Shown here: positions 45,584-57,348 of the stretch, one piece after another
Layout: the number at the start of each line of letters is the position of its first letter
Numbering within the stretch: the first letter of the stretch is position 1
From: Agrostemma githago
Lineage: Eukaryota > Streptophyta > Magnoliopsida > Caryophyllales > Caryophyllaceae
Reading direction: 5' to 3'
Length of the DNA: 64,000 nt
NCBI GenBank assembly: GCA_958450325.1
Contig: OY288256.1
Coordinates: 46,518,953 to 46,582,952, forward strand
The notes under the pieces: model-generated
Seen by the model: the letters and a program-made list of their open reading frames with translations, nothing else
What the model was told of the DNA's origin: nothing
The model's database searches: none
Program-made: the position numbers and the translations under genes

Positions 45584-46500
45584 TTATCTTTCTTCAATCT
45601 TCGCATTCTCTAGAATATCAAACTCCGCTTGTATTCCCCGGTTTTGTTTGGGGGAAACGGGAGATGTGGCTTGTGGTGAATCTTGTAGATTAACTTTGGT
45701 TGTGCTGCTTTTGGTGTTCAAGTTCAAATTCTTATATGGTTCCTCAAGTTCTTTACCACCTCTCAAAATGACGGCATTTGCTTGGTGTGGAGGGTCTCTT
45801 GGGTTTTGAGGTTGCCCGGGCGAACCATGAGATGGATGAATTGGGGCGGCTAAGGCTTTTGTTGCTTCTTGTGATTCCCAAACTTTTAGCCCTGTTTTGG
45901 TGTCTAGATTCTCACTCCATAAGTGCCCAATGGCTCTTTGCAAATCATTGGTGTTATCCCATGGAACTTCTCATGACCATATTGAAAGTTACTTGATTGG
46001 CCATAAGATTAAGAGGGTTGATTGAATGATTGTTGGTTGTAACCTTGATAACCTCGAAAATTACCTTGGAACCCTTGATTGTATCCATGATTGAAATTGT
46101 TCCCTTGTTGATTTTGTTGATTATGGTAGTTGTAATTGTTGGGAACATGGAAATTACTTCCTTGTTGATTGAAGTTGCTCCTTTGCTGAGGGGGCAAATA
46201 TGGGGGCATCTTTGGAAGACCTTGATTAAAGGACCTTTGTTGACTTTGATTGAAAGACCTCGGTTGACTCCCTTGGGCACGTGGCATCGGGTTTTGAACA
46301 TTTTGGTTCCCATAAGAAAAGTTGGAATGAAACCTTTTGCAGGCATTGTAAGTATTAGAATATGGATCAAATGGAGGTCTTTGCCCATACACTTGAATAG
46401 CTTGCACTTCATTTGGCTCTTCAAAATAAGTTTCTTCATTTGGAATACAAGAGCTAGAATCATGGCCATAATTGCCACAATGATCACATTGAACTTCCAA
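45584..46500 (-). pseudogene. Athila gag C-terminus: CCHC knuckle and Gln/Asn-rich region
   Basis: Starts with CDHCGNYGHDSSSC (CX2CX4HX4C, RNA-binding knuckle) and continues with a long Gln/Asn/Gly/Phe-rich stretch (46300-46010). A shift of frame leads to the linker that contains NAVILRGGKELEEP, a typical Athila junction between gag and protease. Confidence 0.8.
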
Positions 46501-46554
46501 TGTTATTTCTTGTTTAGAAGGTGATGGTTGCCTTGTTGGAACACTCCCTTGAAT

Positions 46555-47611
46555 TTAGTACATACCTCTAGGAGTTGGTTTGGAACTCATGGCACCCATT
46601 CTCTTTGTCAATTCTTCAAATTTTGCTTCAAGTTTCAATTCATTAGAACTCTTAGATGAGTTCACTTCAACTTTATTTCTAGAGTCCCTTGATTGACCCA
46701 CTCTAGAATCACTCCTTGCCATCTTTTCAATAAGACTTTTAGATGCCTCATCGGTAAGGGAAGAGAAATCTCCTCCGGCGGCCGAGTTGAGGTTTTCCTT
46801 GGTTCTCGATGAAAGAGTGGTATAAAATATTTGAGTTGGTAGCCAGTCGGGTATTCCATGGTGAGGGCACTTACGCAATAAATCTCTAAATCTCTCCCAA
46901 GCCTCACTTAGGCTTTCAAATTCATCTTGCTTAAAAGTTTGTATTTCCATGCGGTATTGATTAGTCTTTGACGGTGGATAGTATTTCTCCAAGAAGGCAT
47001 TGGATAGTTGAGCCCATGTAGTGAATGTATTATCGGGATGGCCATGAAGCCATCTTCGAGCTCCATCTCTCAATGTCTTATGGAATAATAATCGGTGTAA
47101 TTGGCATGATGTTAGCCCATTTAAACAGGCCCCGACTAATTTCTCGTTGAATGATGCAATATGCTTTTGGACATCTTCTTGGGAAAAACCATGAAAGGTG
47201 TCTTGTTGAACCGCATTTGTTAAAGAAGCTTTCAATTCATAATTCTTGGGAATTTCCCCCAAAATCAACCGGTGAAGGAGTTTCTTCATGTGTAAGTTAG
47301 GAATGGGATCCTAAGGTCGCCATTGGTTGGATTGGTGGTGGTGGTGGTAGATTTGGAGGGGTTTGATTTTGATTTTATGGTGGAGTTCTTGGTGATGGTG
47401 GAGTTGGTGGTGAATTTTGTGAAGTAGAAGATGTGGAAGGGTTATTTGGTGTAAGTGGTGTATGTGGTAAAATGAAATTAAGGTTAGGATGTGATAGTGA
47501 AGGATGTGGAATAATAGTAGTTGAGTTATTACCCCGAAATCGCAAAGCTCTAAATGTCCTCTCCGGCTCCGGATCGCAAAGGCGATGAAGGTTTCCTGGG
47601 CATAAACTCAA
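46555..47611 (-). pseudogene. Athila gag N-terminal and capsid region
   Basis: The first part (47611-47375) carries DPEPERTFRALRFRG and a Pro/Thr-rich stretch. After a frameshift, 47289-46555 contains the Retrotrans_gag domain: GARRWLHGHPDNTFTTWAQL, FLEKYYPPSKT, and WERFRDLLRKCPHHGIPDWL. The last residues are basic and lead into the CCHC region. Confidence 0.85.
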
Positions 47612-47715
47612 TAAACAGTAAGTCTCCTAGCACCTATCGGTACTACGGAAAAGGGAAAAATAAAATTAAAGCAATTAACCAAACACAATGAACTAAAACT
47701 CAATTTACTCGCTGT

Positions 47716-47733
47716 TCCCCGGCAACGGCGCCA
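47716..47733 (-). other. Primer-binding site, tRNA-Asp type
   Basis: TCCCCGGCAACGGCGCCA on the plus strand, 3 bp from the LTR start at 47737 (TGATCTTCG). Confidence 0.85.
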
Positions 47734-47736
47734 TTT

Positions 47737-49600
47737 TGATCTTCGCCCAATCGGATCGGTCGTTAACGAAGGATAAGGGATCAAACAATACTTATAAGAC
47801 TCGCGAATAACACAAAAACAATTAAGTGTAACGGTGGGAAGTCGAGGTCGGTCCACATGGAACGGTACGAAATCGAGTAGGAGTGATGTGCATGGAATCT
47901 ATATAATGGGGGGGTTTGTAAAGGTAGAGTCTATACTAAAATGCGATAAATAACAAGAGATGATCAAATAGGGAAAAGGTGTTAGGGGGAAGTCAGGAAT
48001 CGGAAATTGGGGTCTCGGAATCTCGGAATCGGGCCGGTCACAACATCGGTAGAGGGAGAATGTCACCTTTCGGTTTCTTCACCCAACCCACCTAAAATCC
48101 TGCTTTCCCGACGAAGAAGGGTAAGTCTCAAGTCAAGATAATTTCTACCCCGAGTTTCCCCATATTGGTAGAAATGAGTCGAGGTCAATCTTGTTGGCCG
48201 GATTAAGTCAACAATGCCACAACAACCTCAAGCAAGATAAACCAACAAGCAAACAACCAAACCAAAATTTCTCAATTCAAATAACCCAAGATCCTCATCC
48301 CTAAACCCCCCAACAAGAAATCTACTCACAATTCATGATGGAAACTACAAAAACATTAACAATAGAGAAAGCAACAATAGATTGCATAATGATTAAATCT
48401 AGAGAAAATAACAATAAGACAATAAAGAAAATTGTGATCAATAAAATAAACTACAAGACGATCTAAAAATAGTGCAAGTAAAATCAATGAAAACGGTGAA
48501 ATAATGAAAGAACAATATTAAATCTAATTGAGATATGAGGGAGAAGAAGAGAAGTATACCAACTATGGAGGAAAAATGACAATAATAAAGATGAAGATTG
48601 CATAAAATAAGATGAAGCTTGATGAAGAGGACAAGAGATTTGTCACAAATCCTTTGATAATCTCCAGGAATCTTCAATAAAACACTAGAATTCTTACAAA
48701 ACTTGAATGTAAATCTAGAGGAATGATGAAGGTTTGATGAAAACTATAAAGAACTATTAACTTTCTATCTAAGCTAATGGATGATCAAGTGGTAATCTGA
48801 TCTGTTCCGGTATGGAAACAATTGACCCAAAACGGGTTCGGGTCTTTTGAGTTTGTGTTTCTTGGGTGATGTTGTCTTGCTTTCCAATCCTCTCTTTCCT
48901 CCCACTCCAGCGGTCAGACTTTCCCGGCGGAGATGGCCTGCCACCTGCACACAGGGAGCGCACAGGGCCTCGGAGGTGTCCGAGGGAACCCTCTCCGATG
49001 CCTAAGTCAGTCCGTGAAATGCACTTGACGAACCTTACTCATGTGGAGTAAGGTGACGTTTTCTAGAGTGAGATTCTAGAGAGAGAAAATCAATTACCCT
49101 CTCTAGTGGAAAATGGGTGAGTATTTATAGTTCTCCACTAGAGAGAGTAAAAAGAGAGAAAAATGAGAGAATGAGGGAGTGACACGTGGGCTCTCCTTGT
49201 CCACTCATCCTCCCTTATCTTAGGCATGAGCAGGAGGGCTCTAACCTTCCCCCTGAGCCTTGTCAGGGAAGAACACCCTGACACCTGACAGGCAGGGGGG
49301 GCATTTTCCTTTTCGACCACATTGGCTGTGGCCTGACCCTGACGGGCAGGGGGACCGACTCCTTGCTTGGAGCTCGGCGCGGCTCTCCAAGGTGGCTCCT
49401 TGGGGCTGTTGAGTAAGACCCTGCTAACTGGCATGCCTAGCAGGCTTCTTCGTGATTTGGGTTGGGCTGCCCCGGGATTCGCATGACGGGCGGCCCATGG
49501 CAGGCAACCGACCCCCATCAATTGGCCCTCGTCGGCAGGGGGGAAGCAGGGTACCCCCTCGGCAGACGACCCTTGATCAGCATGGTGGGAGGTTGACTTT
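47737..49600 (-). repeat. 5' LTR of the truncated Athila element
   Basis: Starts TGATCTTCGCCC next to the primer site. A minus-strand TATA box (CTATAAATAC, near 49121-49130) sits toward its far end. It contains no gene; open frames at 49138-49617 look like chance. The right edge is open because no partner LTR or duplication survives. Confidence 0.6.
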
Positions 49601-49656
49601 TTGAATCCCCCTTGCATTTAATGCTGCGCGTATTCCCTAGGGGGAATATCTTAAAT

Positions 49657-49826
49657 GGCTCGGGCATGCAAAGAGTTGGGAAGCTTTCCTCATGATTACT
49701 CCTCGCAAAACGGTCCCTCAAGCCACGTGCCCTGCTGGTGCGGCTCGGGTATGCAAAGAGTTGGGAAGCTTTCCTCATGATTACTCCTCGCAAAACGGTC
49801 CCTCGAGCCACGTGCCCTGCTCGTGC
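49657..49826 (+). repeat. 85-bp tandem duplication with a G-box in each copy
   Basis: Two copies (49657-49741 and 49742-49826) differ at only a few positions. Each has CACGTG (49724-49729 and 49809-49814) in the phrase AGCCACGTGCCCTGCT. They lie about 100 bp before an open frame starting at 49929 and may be its upstream control region. Confidence 0.85.
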
Positions 49827-49928
49827 TTGGCTCTCTTTTGTAGGGACGGTTGGGACGTTATTTGATGCTCAACCTTTTCTTTTGCAAACTTCTTTGAACA
49901 TCTTCCTTGCTATTTTCTTCTTCCGAAA

Positions 49929-50450
49929 ATGTCTTGGGTAAGGGATAAGATTCTTCGACGGGGGATTTTTGTCACTGCCTTACGCTATAGGGGGCGCAGG
50001 AGGCTCAAATACCCTTGGCAAGTGCATTCGGCTATTCGTTGCAGCAGGCAAAACTACCTTCGCTCTCTGCAGGCTCCTAGGGCAAGCTCCCTGCTGAGGG
50101 CCGTTAGACGCCCCAGGAGGGCTCGGTCTCCTGCGAGGTAGAGGCCTAGGTATTGCACTCAGGCAGGAGGCTGTTCCTACAAAGGGTGTTACCGGTGTTT
50201 TCCCTGGCTACAGCCGGAGAATTTTGACCCTGATTGCCGTGATTCAGGCCCTTCTTCCCCTGTATCGAAGAGGCTGAAGGATGACTATGACTACCCTGAA
50301 GGCACCAGGGTGGCCAAATTTAGTGAAGACTGGGACATGAGCAGCTGCGACTCAGGAGACAGCAATGGTCAGGGCTACTCGTCTGGCCGTGACACCCTGG
50401 GGAGCGAGGAAGATGACCCTGATGATCCGATGCAAGACTCAGGCAACTAG
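49929..50450 (+). pseudogene. Unrecognised basic-to-acidic frame, one stop
   Basis: ATG at 49929 opens a frame whose first 70 codons are Arg-rich (RYRGRRRLKYPWQV; LLRAVRRPRRARSPAR). After a single in-frame TAG at 50142-50144 the same frame stays open to 50450, with a Cys cluster GGCSYKGCYRCFPW and a strongly acidic tail (GSEEDDPDDPMQDSGN). Full length would be about 173 residues. The nonsense codon could be a C-to-T change. A downstream TTAATGAAGAAA near 50603 may direct polyadenylation. I recognise no family; it could be an extra gene of an LTR element or the end of an older gene. Confidence 0.45.
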
Positions 50451-51030
50451 GATTAGGGGTCTGATGATGACTAGGTCTTCCCTGCATTCTCTAGCGGGCT
50501 GAGCCGGACGTTAGGCTCCTTTTGCTTTGTATTTGTTTTGCTTTCTTTTCTTTTGATTCCCATCCCTCGCTCTGTAATTCTGGTCCTTTGGGCCTCTGAT
50601 TAATGAAGAAAACTGGTGGGCTTTCACTTATTGTGCTGTTTTTTTTAATTGCACTTTGGTTGACTTATTGCAATCATTTCCCGCTGCCTTTCTTATGTTT
50701 TCAAGGTTCTTGGGAAGTGGTGGGTGGTTAGGTTCGAAAAGTGTGACACTTGGGGGATTTGTAGGGAGGGCCTCTGACTGGATGGCTTCCTAGGAGGGAC
50801 TTCTCATCTTCCCATTCCTATAAAAGCGCCTTTACCCACACTTCTTCCCCTTTTACACTTTCGAACTCTCACAAACTCATCATCTTCTTCATATAATCCT
50901 CCTTCTGTCGGATCTCTAGATTGAGGATTTTCCGGCTTCCTTCTCCGGCGACATCTAACTAGGTTAGATTCTCAACCTCTGACTTCTTCGCCTTTCCTTT
51001 GTTCTTGTTTTTTTTGTTTTACTAAATACC
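50451..51030 (+). promoter_or_regulatory. Promoter and 5' leader of the Transposase_28-type gene
   Basis: A TATA box CCTATAAAAGC lies at 50819-50825, followed by a CT-rich region from 50840 and a leader of about 180 bases to the ATG at 51031. The layout is that of a Pol II promoter serving the gene downstream. The block before it holds the 3' region of the 49929 frame. Confidence 0.6.
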
Positions 51031-51381
51031 ATGACCAATCGCCGTCTTCGAATCCTTTCTTTTGATGAGTCGTCCTCTGAGGGGTCAGAGGAGGATGTAG
51101 GTAGGGTTTATACTGACCTTCCCTCCTCCTCTGCCGGACCGGGGGTTACTGTGGCCAGGGGGCTACCTTCAGAAGATAGTGGGGGCGCTAACTCCCCCAA
51201 CCCTGCCCCGGTTGATGTTATTGACTCTGATCATGAGGCGTTGGAGATTGACCCCTCCACCATCGCCGGCGATTTGGTGCCCAGGGAACCGGGGAAGGTT
51301 TATTACCTAGATAGGGTGAAGTATAAAGTTCCCCTGCACCTGGGCCACGGGAAGCGATTATGGCGAAGAATGTTGCTGAGG

Positions 51382-52254
51382 TGGTGAGCCGAAGTCGTAT
51401 GCTCCCAAAAATACTATTTATGCACTTATAACCACAAAACTAAAGTAATAGTGTAGGGAAATAAGGGTCGATCCACAGAGAAGACGAAGTAATTTAATTG
51501 AATTAAAACTAGAAATTAATAATTAAGAAAGGGGGTGATTGGGTAACTAAAACTAACTAATAAGCAAATAACGAAATCAGTAATAATAATAATAATGAGC
51601 GAATTCAGATGATTAAAAAGATCTCGAGTAAGAATTTCCACAACTAATTATCAAATTGATCATAGACTAACGACTTTCTCCAAACTCTCGAGCAAACTAT
51701 CGTGGGAAGTAAATCCCGAATCTCACGTGAATATTATTTGACTCGAAACGCGATAATCAAATAACCTAATTATCAAACAACCTAACACACACGATTAAGT
51801 TTAATTCAATAATAGCATTAACGAATGGAGAACGATAGAAGTGACGACCAATAAAACACGCGATTATTAGTTCGAATCACAAGTTAAATCTCTCTCTAAC
51901 CTAGATATGATGAAACTCATCCAATATTAAGGCTAAAGATTGTTAATTTATTTAACGGTTTTGAACAATTACGGATTCAATCGCTAGAATAACAATAGAT
52001 TGAAAATTGCAAAGATTAATTAGCTACTTTAATCTAAACATTCAACAATCATGCAAATATGAACGAAGAAATAACAATACTCAAGAGATAGAATAAAGAG
52101 GAATTAAAGTCTCACAATTGAATAATTAGAAGCTTTAAATCTTAATCCAAGAAGAAGGAATTAGTTGCACATGCTAGGGTTTTTCTTCTCTTTTTTTTCT
52201 AATTGAACGTGATGATGATGATGAATTGTGAATAATCAATCCCTTCACTTAACC

Positions 52255-52287
<33 letters not shown>

Positions 52288-52688
52288 TAAAATAGAAATA
52301 TATAAAGTTTCCTAAATAAAACAAAGTCTTCTAAACGTAATAAATTAAGGTGGAATAAAGCTGAGACGGGTCACGGAAACAGGCATCCGTGCGACCCGCG
52401 CGACTCGCATGGCCGCGCGACTCGCCTGAATCTGGGGCGACTCGCGTGACCATCTACTGTTCTTCACGGCTTTCTTCGTTTTTTCCTCGCTTCTTGTCTT
52501 CTACTGGGCTTTCCAATTCTTCATGAGTCATCCATTCTTGGCCCAACTAACGATCGAGATCCGAATCCTCAAAATAGCTTATATTACATTCGTACCAAAA
52601 TGACACAAATGCACTACAAGACACCCGATTAAGCTCACAAAAATACACAAAAACCGTCGTAATAACTACGACTAAATTCGGCCTATCA
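51382..52688 (-). repeat. 3' LTR of the 11.6-kb Athila element
   Basis: 1,307 bp. The polypurine tract on the minus strand (GTGGGGATATT, near 52689-52700) abuts it. It carries GCGCGACTCGC-type motifs at 52390-52455 and an AAT run at 52255-52283. Confidence 0.9.
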
Positions 52689-53800
52689 AATATCCCCACG
52701 CTCGAACCTTTACTCGTCCTCGAGTAAAACTTAAGGAACACAATAAACACAACCATCACCGGTCCAAAATGCGCGGGAATAACATTACACACACCGGCCC
52801 TTACTCGTCTTCCACCAAACTCCCTTGTTTTGAGACTATGCACAAGTCAATCCACCACTTGAATGACACCCAACTCCAATACCAAGTGAATCAACACACC
52901 CAATACCCAACTACTATCATCGACTCAAATCATCAAAACAAGGGACATTAGCAAATAAAGATAATCTAATGTCAATATCTAACGCCCCTTATTTCTCCAA
53001 TCCTAGTACGGATCACATGTGCTACTAATGTCACCGATGGTAAAAATGTATACCACAATATTCCACAACCAACACATGTGATCAATCCTAAACGCCTCTA
53101 ATAATTCAATATATCAACCAAAACATCACCAATCGCAAAAGATATAGTGCTATGACTACACCGCACCGCGATTCTTCTCACCTTAGCCAACTATCCTACC
53201 CTTCCGACCTTCCATGTCACCCTTCTTATGATACCCACACCAAGAAATGGGGAGAATATAAGTGAGTTTTTTTTTCCTAAATCCCTCATTTTGCCTAGAG
53301 CGTCCGCCCTTGCGGATTTTCACTCTAGCTTTCATTTTTTTTTTTCAACTCACTCTACTCTCATGGCACGCAACTCGATTTTTCTTTTTACCCGGAGCGC
53401 CCTTTCGGGTTTTCTCTCCGTCCTCGGCCACATTTCCCATTCTTGCCTAGGCGCCCTTTCCGGGTTTTCACCTAGCCGGGATTATTTTTTTTTTGTTTTT
53501 TTTTTTCGATCTTTCTCTTCTTTTTTTTTCGCTTTTTTTAGGAATTAAAAGACGTAATATGAAATAACTAATATATACAACAAGATAATTTCCCTCCCCA
53601 CGCTTGAATAACACATCGTCCTCGAATGTGTGAATTAAGGACAATAAGAGAAATGGGAAGAGATATACCTCGGGGCTCAAGAGCGAGAAGAGAAGCCGGC
53701 GTCACGTGACTTAGGCTCACGTGCCGCCCTCCTAGATGATCTCGCTTGCTCACGGGCTGAAAGCTCTCCAAAAAACTCGGAAGATGGTTCCGAGTAGTCA
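52689..53800 (-). other. 3' noncoding region of the Athila element
   Basis: No supported gene. The block at 53200-53480 (GTCCGCCCTTGCGGATTTTC; GCGCCCTTTCGGGTTTTC) is shared with the non-autonomous element at 11060-11310, which links the two families. Short hairpin-forming CCGCCCTTGCGG and CGCCCTTTCGGG units recur here. Confidence 0.65.
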
Positions 53801-54925
53801 TTAGGATGCAACTTCAATTGTAACTGATTCACACCGACCGAATTCAGCGGCCAACCTACTGTTGTCAACAGATTCTTCCACTCGATCTTCTATTGCTTCG
53901 CTCCAATCGCTCCAACGATCAAAATCAGACGTACCCTCGGGCTCCTCCACAACCGGGGCACTAGGCTCGGTAGTTGGTCTAGGAAATTCCTCATCATGAG
54001 GAAGGTAAAACGCAGCCACAGTAGGCCCCAAAGGTAACGGTTTCCCATCTGGACGAGGCAAAATCATGAAATGCTGGTGGGATGTGCCGAGCGTCCAGAT
54101 TAGGTAGTGTTTAGCAATCGGTCGTGAAATCATAGAACAACTCTCCATGAACTTTATACTAAGAGTAATATCACCTACGATAGGAGAATCCATCATCTTG
54201 GGTAGGCCAAGATACTGAGCTAGAAGAGTAACCATACCACCCATCGGAATATTCCCCGAGACCACCTTCTAGTGCTTCTCACAACAATTCAAGAATATAT
54301 CGAGCCAATCTGGGGTTCCCAAACATTCGGGCATCATGGCCCACAAATACATCAAATCCGCCCTAGGTAGATGTGTCAGTTCACCTTTACAAAGAAATGT
54401 GGAGTTCAAAAGTCGGTGAACATAACGAAGGGCAGGATGAATAATATCAGCATTCTTAGCCCCCTCATAAGCACTCCCAGCTATTTTCTTCCAAAACTCA
54501 TCCATCATGCGCGTAGTCGGGGTCAGAAATTCCGTCCCCCCTCTCGGTGCTATACCCAACGCCTCCCTCAATTCTGTGAAGTCTACATCTCGTTCTGAAT
54601 CTCCGAGATGAAAAGTAATGTGAGGGGGGTCATCATCACGATGAACTTCTAAGGTGGACAAGAATTCAAGTGTGTAGCGCTTATACGTGTTCGCGTGCAT
54701 ATCGTAAAAGTTTGTTAACCCAATACGAGTCAATAACGTCAACACCTCATAACTAATCCCGAGCGTCTCCAATGCCAAATTATCGACAAACTTAGTCGGT
54801 ATAATAACTCGATCAAATAGTTGGCGCCATACCGATTTCTGTTTCGTACTCAAATTCTTACACCCCATGTAGTCAACTGGAGTCGTCTTTTGCTTTTTCG
54901 GTGCCATAACGATAATGAAATGCAA
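53801..54925 (-). pseudogene. ATHILA-type 3' open frame (env-position), one stop
   Basis: The frame starts at 54925 (or at the second ATG, MAPKKQK, near 54907) and reads KSVWRQLFDRVIIPTKFVD, ITFHLGDSERDVDFTELREA and LTHLPRADLMYLWAMMPECL. It resembles the ATHILA ORF-1 family found downstream of pol. A single TAG at 54269-54271 interrupts it; the same frame then continues as GNIPMGGMVTLLAQYLGLP to 53801 with an acidic Pro/Glu-rich C-terminus. Total about 374 codons. No clear membrane segment is visible, so an envelope role is not supported here; the family's function is unknown. Confidence 0.7.
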
Positions 54926-56116
54926 TGGCGGGAACCAACCCGAGACACAACGACGACTCAGAAACGATGCACTAAACGAACACTAGACTACTCACCGCGA
55001 GTTAACTAAACACCCGATTCCGACACAATGATGTTCTTGAATGCTAAGAGACCTAAGTGCGACAAATATTTAACTAGAAGGAGTATGAGTCTCAGGTTAC
55101 AGCATAACTAGCACACACACAGAACAGTCGATACTCAGACGGGATATAAGTTCTCGCAACTAGGGATAACAACCTAAAACAGCGACACAACGGAATCACA
55201 GATGTAGCAAGAGATAATGAAAGGGAAGGGGTTAGGAACTTGAAAACTCTATAGACATAGGAACGGAGACTAACCAGTGACTGACTACGGACAGTAACTG
55301 AAACCGGAGACAGAAGGACGACGACAGCACCCACGCGACACAGATAGGCAGCAGCACCAACGACAGACGACGACGACAGACCCACGCGAGTCGGACGACG
55401 AACTATGCGACTCGCCTGACGACCCAGACCCCTGACCGGCAGCAGTACCGGCGACATAGACAGACGAGACGGACGACGACGGTGGATCGAGACAGAGATA
55501 GATTTGACAGAGAGTTGGAGATGAGTGAAGGGAAAGAGATATGGGGTCGAGATTAGTGATTTGGTTTGGGAATATTTAGGGATTTTGAAATTGAATTGGG
55601 GAAAGGGAAATTAGGGTTTTGAATTTGGGTTAAAATTGAATTAGGGAAAGAGATAGGAAGGGAATAGAGGATGTCGGGACAGCTAATTCGTTTTTGATTT
55701 TGATTTTTTTTTAAAATAATAATAAAAAACTAACCTGAGAGAGAGAGGATCCGCGCGAGTCGCATATAGGTCGCGCGACTCGCGCCAATGCCTGAAACTT
55801 TGTCCCCTTTTCGATTTTTTTCTTCAATTTTTGTGTTGATTTCGAGGGGTCTCCATGCAAGTCGCCCAAGGCTCATGCAACTTGCCCAGGTCCCTGAAAA
55901 ATCGACACCCTTTTCACCTATCAATATATGAAAAATTAGTAAAAAAAAACTAAGTAAATAAATGAAAACAAACAAACTATTAAGAAAACAACGAAATTAT
56001 TACTACGACCTATGACCCGTAAAACAAAATTTTACAAGAAAGTTCTACAAAACAGGGGTTGCCTCCCGGAAGCGCTTTTGTTTAAAGTCGTTCGCTCGAC
56101 TAAGTGGCGAGGTGAT
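54926..56116 (-). other. Spacer between the 3' frame and pol
   Basis: No gene supported. It has GCGCGACTCGCG-type motifs at 55385-55420 and 55750-55785, and ends at the last codons of the integrase frame near 56117. TTGCCTCCCGGAAGCGCTTTT at 56058 is shared with 12783 in the non-autonomous element. Confidence 0.55.
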
Positions 56117-57309
56117 TTAATCTTCATAAATGGGCTCGTAGAGAGTCAAACTCTCCACCGTCTCAACACAAAACCCCTCATAATACGGTTTTAAGCGTTG
56201 CCCGTTCACTTTCAGAACCTTATTTGTATCCAAGCTATGTATCTCAATAGCTCCATGATGTGATACATCTGTAACTTCATACAGTCCTACCCAACGTGAA
56301 CGTAGTTTACCGGGAAATAGTTTGAGACGTGATTGAAAGAGGAGCACATTTTGACCAACAATGAATTCTTTTCTCGATATCATTTTGTCATGTAAACGTC
56401 TCGTCTTTTCCTTGTAAATCGCCGCGTTTGCATAGGAATCATTCCGAATCTCCTCGAGTTCTTGTATCTCCAATTTCCGGCTTTCATCCGCTCCCACTAA
56501 GCTTGTATTGAAGCTCTTGATCGCCCAATAAGCTCGATGTTCTAACTCTACGGGCAAGTGGCACGGTTTTCCAAACACTAACCAATATGGCGACATCCCT
56601 ATGGGTGTCTTGTAAGCGGTCCGATATGCCCACAATGCATCTTCTAAGCGTTGACTCCAGTCCTTCCGATTCGGATTAACCGTCTTCTCCAAAATAGATT
56701 TTACCTCTCTATTTGACACCTCGGCTTGCCCGTTAGTTTGCAGGTGATACGCGGTCGATACTTTGTTGGTCACAAAGTATTTTTTTCAACAAAGCGCCAA
56801 TGGTTCTGTTGCAGAAATGCGTTCCACGATCACTGATTATGGCTCTCGGAATTCCTAACAAATATGAAAGACTTGATAAAATCTGCAACCACTTTAGAAT
56901 CATCAGTTTTCGTGGGTATCGCTTCTACCCACTTCGACACATAATCAATAGCGAGCAATATATAAATAAATCCAGAAGAGTTAGGAAACGATCCCATGAA
57001 ATCAATCCCCCACACGTCGAATATTTCACAATAAATAATAGGGGTTTGGGGCATTTCATTTCGTTGGGATATGTTCCCCACCCTTTGACAGTTGTCACAG
57101 GACTTACAAAACGCATGCGCATCTCGAAATAGATGTGGCCAGTAAAAACCACAATCGAGTACCTTCTTCGCTGTTCTCTTGGAGCCAAAGTGTCCACCAC
57201 ATGCATGAGAATGACAGAAGGTGAGAATAGAGGACATCTCACTCTCAGAAACACACCGCCTAATGATTTGATCAGAGCAATGTTTCCACAAGTAGGGGTC
57301 ATCCCACAC
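56117..57309 (-). pseudogene. Athila integrase
   Basis: The zinc-binding HHCC region is visible as HSHACGGHFGSKRTAKK and CKSCDNCQRVG, and the core starts WGIDFMGSFP, with the second acidic region lost around a frameshift near 56800. The second part (56773-56117) contains AYHLQTNGQAEVSNREVKSI, then LEDALWAYRTAYKTPIGMSP and a C-terminal domain with RSRWVGLYEV. The enzyme would insert element DNA. Frameshift and stops disable it. Confidence 0.88.
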
Positions 57310-57348
57310 ATAATACTTCGCGTCACTGCGAATCTTATCCTTCTGAGT

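Larger units (their letters stand above)
42120..49600 (-). mobile_element. Left-truncated Athila element with 5' LTR, gag, protease and part of RT
   Basis: Reading on the minus strand: an LTR to the right, the primer site at 47716, gag, a CCHC/Gln-Asn-rich region, protease, and a reverse transcriptase that stops near 42130. RNase H, integrase and the 3' LTR are missing. The right limit of the LTR is not resolved (somewhere between about 49200 and 49650). A solo LTR at 42651-44291 splits the reverse transcriptase. The family differs from the element at 51382. Confidence 0.8.

Noticed and set aside
49138..49811. Minus-strand frames of 97-159 codons near the Athila LTR
   Set aside because: They overlap a duplicated noncoding stretch and show no domain; likely chance in GC-richer DNA.
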